This document shows, one piece after another, positions 15,542-20,044 of a stretch of 20,044 bases of DNA. Below the pieces are notes generated by a model. It was not told the origin of the DNA. It searched no databases and was given only the letters and a program-made list of their open reading frames with translations. The position numbers and the translations under genes are program-made. Source of the DNA: Rhodopirellula sp. GTDB taxonomy: Bacteria; Planctomycetota; Planctomycetia; Pirellulales; Pirellulaceae. Where the stretch lies: NCBI GenBank assembly GCA_003513555.1, contig DOPG01000062.1, positions 17,920-37,963 on the forward strand, in the 5' to 3' direction. Position 1 is the stretch's first letter. Each line of letters begins with the position of its first letter.

Positions 15542-18196
15542 TTGAAAAACATTCTTGTAAATGTTCGACGATTTTTCGCCTTCGTTCTTATTGCTTTTGT
15601 TTGTACTGGGCCTAGTTGCTTGAGTGCTGATGATTCTTTCGCTTTGCATAGCGAAGATATGAAAAAAAACCTGCAGGTACTCTACGATTTCCGCGGGGCC
15701 CGCGGTGATCAGATTATTGATCGTTCGGGCAAGCGTCCTGCATTGGATCTTCAAATCGAAAAAATGAGTCAGGTAAAACTAGGTGATGGTGTGCTGACGA
15801 TTCGCGGGGCGACCAAAATTGCGAGTAAGGTTGCGGCGAAACGACTGGTCAAGGCAATTCAAAGAACCGGGGCAATTACTATTGAAGTGTGGATGCAACC
15901 AGGAACGCTGCGGCAGGATGGACCCGCTCGCATTGTGACGCTCTCGCGGGATTCAGGGGCACGAAATTTTACTCTTGGTCAGGAAAATGACAGTATTCAG
16001 GTCAGGCTGCGGACTTCGAAGACGTCGTCGAACGGAATTCCTGCTGTGACATCGAAAGGCCGTGGCCTCAAAGAAGAATTGATGCACGTTGTCTATACAC
16101 GGGATCGAGCCGGTAACGTTGGTATCTATGTCAACGGTAGGCTCAATCAGCGGGAGCGAGTTGCTGGTGATTTTAGTGGTTGGAGTGATGAGTATCGGTT
16201 GGGCATTGGCAACGAGTTGTCAGGTGATCGCCCCTGGTTGGGAGATTTGCATTGGGTCGCTGTTTATAGTCATGCTTGGCGCTCTAGTGACGTCACAACT
16301 CAGTACGCAAACGGGGTTTCCAAGGGGAGTCGAGGTTTGCTTGCAGCCGCGGTGGATGATCGGCCGAAGTTTTTTGAAACCAAAATAGCTCCCATCCTAT
16401 CGAACCACTGTCTTGAATGTCATGATTCAGCTTCGCATAAGGGCGGGCTCGATTTGTCGCATAAGGAGATGGCTCTACGGGGAGGGGATTCCGGTAAGTC
16501 AATCATCGCGGGGCAAGCCGCCAATAGTCCACTCTGGGTGTCGATTGATTCAAACGAGATGCCTCATGATCGTCCTCTTCTTAGCCTCAGTCAGAAACAG
16601 GCAGTCAAGAAGTGGATTGATGACGGTGCTGTGTGGAGTGTCGACTTTGTGGATCCTGCGATTTATCGGCATGTGCGACAGGCAGGTAATTGGGTGCAGC
16701 GTCTCACGATTCCTGAGTATGTGGCTACAGTGAAGGCGATCTTTGATGTGGATATTTCAAAAGAAGCAGCGAGAAGTTTGCCAAAAGATCAGCGGGCGGA
16801 TGGTTTTCGTAATACGGCATACAATCTGAATGTCGATTTGAAGCATGTAGAAGCGTATGCCCAAATGGCGACTGTAATTGTCAAGCAAGTTGATGCTGTG
16901 CAGTTTGCCCGTCGTTTCGGGAAGAGCAAGAAGTTGACGGATGACAACATGCGTCGATTGATATCCGATCTTGGTAAGTGGGTTTTGCGTGCACCACTGA
17001 CAGCGCAGGAGGTTGCCTTGTATCGTGGGATCTCTACAACCGTTGTCAGCGCTGGGGGTGACTTTGCTGAGGCGGTGGAAATGATTCTTGAGGCGATGCT
17101 GCAATCACCGAGGTTTCTGTATCGCATTGAGAATCAACTTGGCGATGGAACGCGTTGGCCGGTGAGTGATTACGAACTAGCATCACGCATCAGCTTTATT
17201 GTTTGTGGATCGGCGCCTGATGGCATTTTGTTGAAAGCGGCGGAATCAGGGCAGTTAAGTGACACTGAAGAATTACGTCAGCAGGTAGAACGTCTTCTTG
17301 CAAGTCGGAAAGCCCGTGTTCAATCTGAACAGTTCGTTGTTCAATGGCTGAACCTTGATCGACTCGGGAACTTGCGGCCCGATCGACAGCGTTTTCCTGA
17401 TTGGAAGGATTCGCTTGCGGATGACATGCGTCAGGAAACAATCGATTTTTTCATGGAGCTAGTGTGGGAACAGAAGAGACCTTTATCGGAACTGTTGAAT
17501 GCTCAGTTTGCCCACCTGACACCACAGCTCGCGAAACACTATGGGATCACGGAAGCAGGCGCGGGAACACATCGCTATGATCTTTCTGTGATTCCCTCTC
17601 GCGGTGGCTTACTGACACAGGCGAGTGTCTTGACCATCGGCGGTGATGATGCCTCAATGGTGACTCGTGGATTATTTGTGCTCAGTGATTTGCTTTTCAG
17701 TGAAGTCGGTGATCCACCACCGGGGCTGGACATAACGCCTGTGCCGACAAGTCTTGGGAAAACGCATCGAGTGATCGCGACGGAACGTGTAAAAAGTGAA
17801 GCTTGTGGTGGTTGTCACTCGCGTTTTGAGCCATTGGCGTTTGGGCTCGAACGTTACAATGGGATCGGCGGGTTTCAAACTGAGGATCAACATGGCAATG
17901 AATTGCGGCAGGATGGAGAAATCCTGTTTCCTGGCGATGCGAAACCGACTGCATATCAAACATCGGCGGAAATGATGAATCTGCTTGCAGGGAGTGACCG
18001 TGTCAAGGAATGTCTGACTCGGAAAGTGGGCCAGTTTCTATTAGGCCGGCCGCTGAACTTAAGCGATGCTGCGAGTCTGCGGGAGATTCACGAAGCTTCA
18101 CAAAAGAGCGGCGGCACTTACCAGAGTTTGGTTACTGCGATTGTGCTCAGTGACCTCGTTCGCAAAACGCAAACCGAACGGGAACCCGACCAGTGA
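15542..18196 (+). CDS. Secreted LamG-PSCyt1-DUF1587/1595/1592/1588/1585 haem protein
   Basis: An 884-aa protein. The TTG 15542 start is supported by the signal peptide it exposes (VRRFFAFVLIAFVCTGPSCLSA, residues 8-29) and by GGA 8 nt upstream; the next in-frame ATG (15659) would lose the signal. Residues about 45-265 are a LamG/concanavalin-like domain (AITIEVWMQPG, HVVYTRDRAGNVGIYVNG). PSCyt1 is at about 275-365 with CLECH at 290-294 and SNEMPHDRPLL. Then come DUF1587 (FRNTAYNLNVDLKHVEAY, about 415-435), a DUF1595-like part ending LQSPRFLYRIE (about 460-528), DUF1592 (about 535-660), DUF1588 (about 685-780) with CGGCH at 755-759, and DUF1585 (about 804-880; VKECLTRKVGQFLLGRPL). These are the standard planctomycete domains, with the LamG part added in front. 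Its partner is the downstream DUF1552 gene. The reaction is not known. Confidence 0.9.
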   Translation: MKNILVNVRRFFAFVLIAFVCTGPSCLSADDSFALHSEDMKKNLQVLYDFRGARGDQIIDRSGKRPALDLQIEKMSQVKLGDGVLTIRGATKIASKVAAKRLVKAIQRTGAITIEVWMQPGTLRQDGPARIVTLSRDSGARNFTLGQENDSIQVRLRTSKTSSNGIPAVTSKGRGLKEELMHVVYTRDRAGNVGIYVNGRLNQRERVAGDFSGWSDEYRLGIGNELSGDRPWLGDLHWVAVYSHAWRSSDVTTQYANGVSKGSRGLLAAAVDDRPKFFETKIAPILSNHCLECHDSASHKGGLDLSHKEMALRGGDSGKSIIAGQAANSPLWVSIDSNEMPHDRPLLSLSQKQAVKKWIDDGAVWSVDFVDPAIYRHVRQAGNWVQRLTIPEYVATVKAIFDVDISKEAARSLPKDQRADGFRNTAYNLNVDLKHVEAYAQMATVIVKQVDAVQFARRFGKSKKLTDDNMRRLISDLGKWVLRAPLTAQEVALYRGISTTVVSAGGDFAEAVEMILEAMLQSPRFLYRIENQLGDGTRWPVSDYELASRISFIVCGSAPDGILLKAAESGQLSDTEELRQQVERLLASRKARVQSEQFVVQWLNLDRLGNLRPDRQRFPDWKDSLADDMRQETIDFFMELVWEQKRPLSELLNAQFAHLTPQLAKHYGITEAGAGTHRYDLSVIPSRGGLLTQASVLTIGGDDASMVTRGLFVLSDLLFSEVGDPPPGLDITPVPTSLGKTHRVIATERVKSEACGGCHSRFEPLAFGLERYNGIGGFQTEDQHGNELRQDGEILFPGDAKPTAYQTSAEMMNLLAGSDRVKECLTRKVGQFLLGRPLNLSDAASLREIHEASQKSGGTYQSLVTAIVLSDLVRKTQTEREPDQ

Positions 18197-18227
18197 CCTC
18201 GTGCCAACAATTTTTACGTGACTGGTC
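18188..18227 (+). terminator. Hairpin over the stop codon of the 884-aa gene
   Basis: GACCAGT (18188-18194) and ACTGGTC (18221-18227) are perfect 7-bp arms, extended by 2 pairs past one mismatch, around a loop of about 20 nt. The stem starts within the last codons. CTTTTT follows 9 nt after the stem, so it could act as a partial terminator or attenuator in the 147-nt gap before the DUF1552 gene, lowering expression of that gene or separating the two transcripts. Confidence 0.35.
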
Positions 18228-18343
18228 ATGGAAGGCTTTTTGCTGAAATTCAGTTGTCGGATCAATTCTGTTAGTCTAGTGAAATACGACGCTGTGTCGG
18301 TTTTGGTGCTTCAGCCCTACTTACCCTGATTTTTTTTACAGCG

Positions 18344-19762
18344 ATGAAACAGACCCAAATTCACCGTCGAACGATGCTCCGTGGAGTGAGTGGTGTCTTG
18401 ATTGGTTTGCCGCTACTTGAGGAAATGCTTCCTCCCGCAGTGGCTGCGGCTGAACCACAAGTTCCGGTGCGAGCATTCAATGTGTTTTTTGGACTTGGGA
18501 TTCCTGCACCGCTTCAAACGGAGGGGTTTGACGGAGTCCTGGAGCCACTTAAACCGCTGAGCGAGAAACTGCTGATCATGAAGAATGTTGATCAGTTGCG
18601 TTGTGATGAATCCGGTATTAATGCACATTTCGATGGTGCGAGCGGAGCATTTACCGCTACCCCACCAGATGGCGAAGCAAAATCAGGTGGCGCTTCGATC
18701 GATCAGGTGATTCGAAAAAGTTGCCATCCAGATGGAATGCCACCGGGAATGGTGCCGACATTGATTGGTGGAACTTTTTTTCGGCGCAGTCGCGTCAGTC
18801 GTTATGTGCATAGTTACAACGAAGATGGGACGGTGGCGGCGACTATTCAAGAAAAACCACGCGACCTTTTTAATCGTGTTTTTGGCGTGGTTGAGGGAAC
18901 CGGTGATTCAGGTGATGCAAGGAAACAGCGTTTAAGGCGAAGTGTACTCGACTCGGTTGTAGAACAGTATCGTTATTATGCCGGGAAGGAATCCCCGTTG
19001 GGCACTGTCTCGCGAGGACGGGTGGCAGATCACTTGGAGCGGATTCGAGAGTTTGAGCAGCGGGCGTTCGAGATGGAAGATGCTGGCCCGAATTCACCGC
19101 CAATACCACCGAGGTCTGCGCTCGCACATGGTGGTCACGCCGACCCGGGCGGCGAGGGGATCGATATGAAGATTGATGACCTCGTGAAGGAGTGGCGTTT
19201 GATGGCGGATCTGTACGCGATCGCGGTCGAATTGGATCGTGCAAGGTTTGGGTCAGTTACGTTTTTGGCCGCCGGTGAGCGACTTCGAGTTACTGGGGAC
19301 TACCAGTACAACGGTAAGCGTGTGCACTTATTTGACGACGCAAAACAATTGAACAAGAGTGGATCAGGGGGATGCAGTCACGAGTGGTGGCACAAGTTCA
19401 AACCCGAGAATGAAAATAAGCAACTGCGAGCCCATGCTCATATGAAAATGCGGGAAGTTGCCTACTTTCTGAGCCAACTCGATGCCGTTCAGGAACCCAA
19501 TGGAAAATCGATTCTTGAGAATTCCTGTATTACCATTTCAACCGAGTCGGGTGATGGTCGACACTCCGATGTGAAACGGGAACTGTCCGGTGTATTTCAC
19601 GCAATTTCAGGAGCCAATGGCCGGTTCAAAACCGGTCAAATCTTAGATGTCGGGAGAGAGGGGATCGATGTCTATAATACAATGCTGGAGGCCTACCAAA
19701 CCGAGCGGCGTCTTGGCCCCGATGATCGGGAGTACCGTCGAGTGGATGGGATCTTGGCCTGA
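18344..19762 (+). CDS. DUF1552 family protein, Tat-exported
   Basis: A 472-aa protein from ATG 18344; no Shine-Dalgarno site precedes it, only a T-run at 18330-18338. The N-terminus is a Tat-type signal (HRRTMLRGVSGVLIGLPLLEEM, Arg8-Arg9), followed by PRDLFNRVFG, IDDLVKEWRLMADLYAIAVELD and a C-terminal NSCITISTESGDGRHSD, all at positions expected for DUF1552. The family is named in Pfam for an HxxSHH motif. Here the matching site appears to be GGCSHEWWHKF: Ser-His are kept, but the flanking His residues are Gly/Ser and Glu. In planctomycetes DUF1552 genes commonly sit next to DUF1592/1588/1585 haem-protein genes, as here. The gap from the upstream stop is 147 nt and includes a hairpin, so it may have its own promoter. 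Molecular function is unknown; export and partnership with the 884-aa protein are inferred. Confidence 0.9.
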   Translation: MKQTQIHRRTMLRGVSGVLIGLPLLEEMLPPAVAAAEPQVPVRAFNVFFGLGIPAPLQTEGFDGVLEPLKPLSEKLLIMKNVDQLRCDESGINAHFDGASGAFTATPPDGEAKSGGASIDQVIRKSCHPDGMPPGMVPTLIGGTFFRRSRVSRYVHSYNEDGTVAATIQEKPRDLFNRVFGVVEGTGDSGDARKQRLRRSVLDSVVEQYRYYAGKESPLGTVSRGRVADHLERIREFEQRAFEMEDAGPNSPPIPPRSALAHGGHADPGGEGIDMKIDDLVKEWRLMADLYAIAVELDRARFGSVTFLAAGERLRVTGDYQYNGKRVHLFDDAKQLNKSGSGGCSHEWWHKFKPENENKQLRAHAHMKMREVAYFLSQLDAVQEPNGKSILENSCITISTESGDGRHSDVKRELSGVFHAISGANGRFKTGQILDVGREGIDVYNTMLEAYQTERRLGPDDREYRRVDGILA

Positions 19763-19784
19763 TTGTTAACCCAAAAATATGTTG

Positions 19785-19835
19785 GAGCGCGAGGCCGGTG
19801 TTAAAACTAGATGGCGTTGAGCGCACAAAGCCGGT
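19785..19835. repeat. Two-part direct repeat after the DUF1552 gene
   Basis: GAGCGC-n3-GCCGGT (19785-19799) recurs as GAGCGC-n5-GCCGGT (19819-19835), 34 nt apart. The rest of the 240-nt gap (19763-20002) holds an inverted repeat AGACGC (19871-19876) / GCGTCT (19893-19898) that could be a weak hairpin, and no gene or RNA that I can recognise. Significance is unclear. Confidence 0.35.
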
Positions 19836-20002
19836 CGTGAGTAGCATCACTGCTCAGATGTGGTAGCCTCAGACGCTGCTTGCCATGAGTTGGCGTCTCC
19901 CTTGGAATGTATGGGATGTTGCTTCAGCGTGTTAGCCGAATCTCGCAAGCAATGCCCGTTCCTCTGCAAGTCACGATTTCATTTTTAGTTTGAAGATCAC
20001 CT

Positions 20003-20044
20003 ATGCTTTTCCAACCATTTCGCTTTAATGTTTTTGTCGCCCTG
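20003..20044 (+). CDS. Possible start of the next gene (partial, exported protein?)
   Basis: ATG 20003 opens a frame that runs off the right edge after 14 codons (MLFQPFRFNVFVAL). A GAAG sequence lies 8 nt upstream. The short peptide has one basic residue followed by hydrophobic residues, as at the beginning of a signal peptide, and it lies 240 nt after the DUF1552 gene on the same strand. Fourteen codons are too few to prove a gene. Confidence 0.3.
   Translation, partial: MLFQPFRFNVFVAL

Noticed and set aside
15348..15545. 65-aa plus-strand open frame in the long divergent gap
   Set aside because: It ends at the start of the 884-aa gene, has an implausible composition and no good ribosome site; it is probably non-coding leader sequence.
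1..20044. tRNA or rRNA genes, CRISPR arrays, insertion sequences, prophage or attachment sites
   Set aside because: Gaps are short and lack cloverleaf-like, array-like or transposase-coding sequence; the only repeats are the short ones listed.

Overview
The window looks like a chromosomal segment of a planctomycete, probably of the Pirellulales (Rhodopirellula/Blastopirellula type). The reason is gene content. It holds two pairs of a secreted PSCyt1-PSCyt2-PSD1 haem protein (DUF1549/DUF1553) with a Tat-exported DUF1501 protein, one pair of a PSD-type haem protein (DUF1587/1595/1592/1588/1585) with a Tat-exported DUF1552 protein, and two ECF sigma factor/membrane anti-sigma units. These families are strongly expanded in Planctomycetota. 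Several genes start at TTG and Shine-Dalgarno signals are sparse. No tRNA, rRNA, CRISPR array or transposase was seen.

Layout. (A) 1-6180, plus strand: the 3' end of an ECF sigma factor gene runs in from the left edge and stops 2 nt before the start of a FecR/LamG membrane protein (95-1828). A PSCyt/DUF1549/DUF1553 haem protein (1898-4741) and a DUF1501 protein (4765-6180) follow closely. (B) 15083-6257, minus strand, in transcription order: a small cupin, a 1095-aa PSCyt/DUF1549/DUF1553 protein with an inserted concanavalin-like domain, a second DUF1501 protein, an ECF sigma factor, a membrane protein overlapping it by ATGA (a probable anti-sigma factor without zinc ligands), and a zeta-crystallin-type quinone oxidoreductase. 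(C) 15542-19762, plus strand: an 884-aa protein with an N-terminal LamG domain and two CxxCH motifs, then a DUF1552 protein. A further gene may begin at 20003.

How it may work together (inference). Each module pairs a Sec-exported protein carrying two c-type haem motifs with a Tat-exported partner, so the products should meet outside the cytoplasmic membrane. Each module also has one concanavalin-like (LamG/DUF1080-type) sheet domain, in a different protein each time: the anti-sigma-like protein in A, an insert in the haem protein in B, and the N-terminus of the haem protein in C. A plausible reading is three related surface systems that bind or oxidise a polymer such as a polysaccharide, with A and perhaps B under cell-surface ECF signalling. 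No substrate can be read from the sequence.

Non-coding structure. The gap between the anti-sigma gene and the quinone reductase (7262-7435) holds three 18-bp tandem repeats at exact 18-bp spacing and two inverted copies of their core, one forming an 11-bp perfect inverted repeat. A 12-bp palindrome lies upstream of the ECF gene, and hairpins lie after the cupin gene and over the stop codon of the 884-aa gene. The longest gap (15084-15541) is divergent and has several inverted repeats but no convincing gene.
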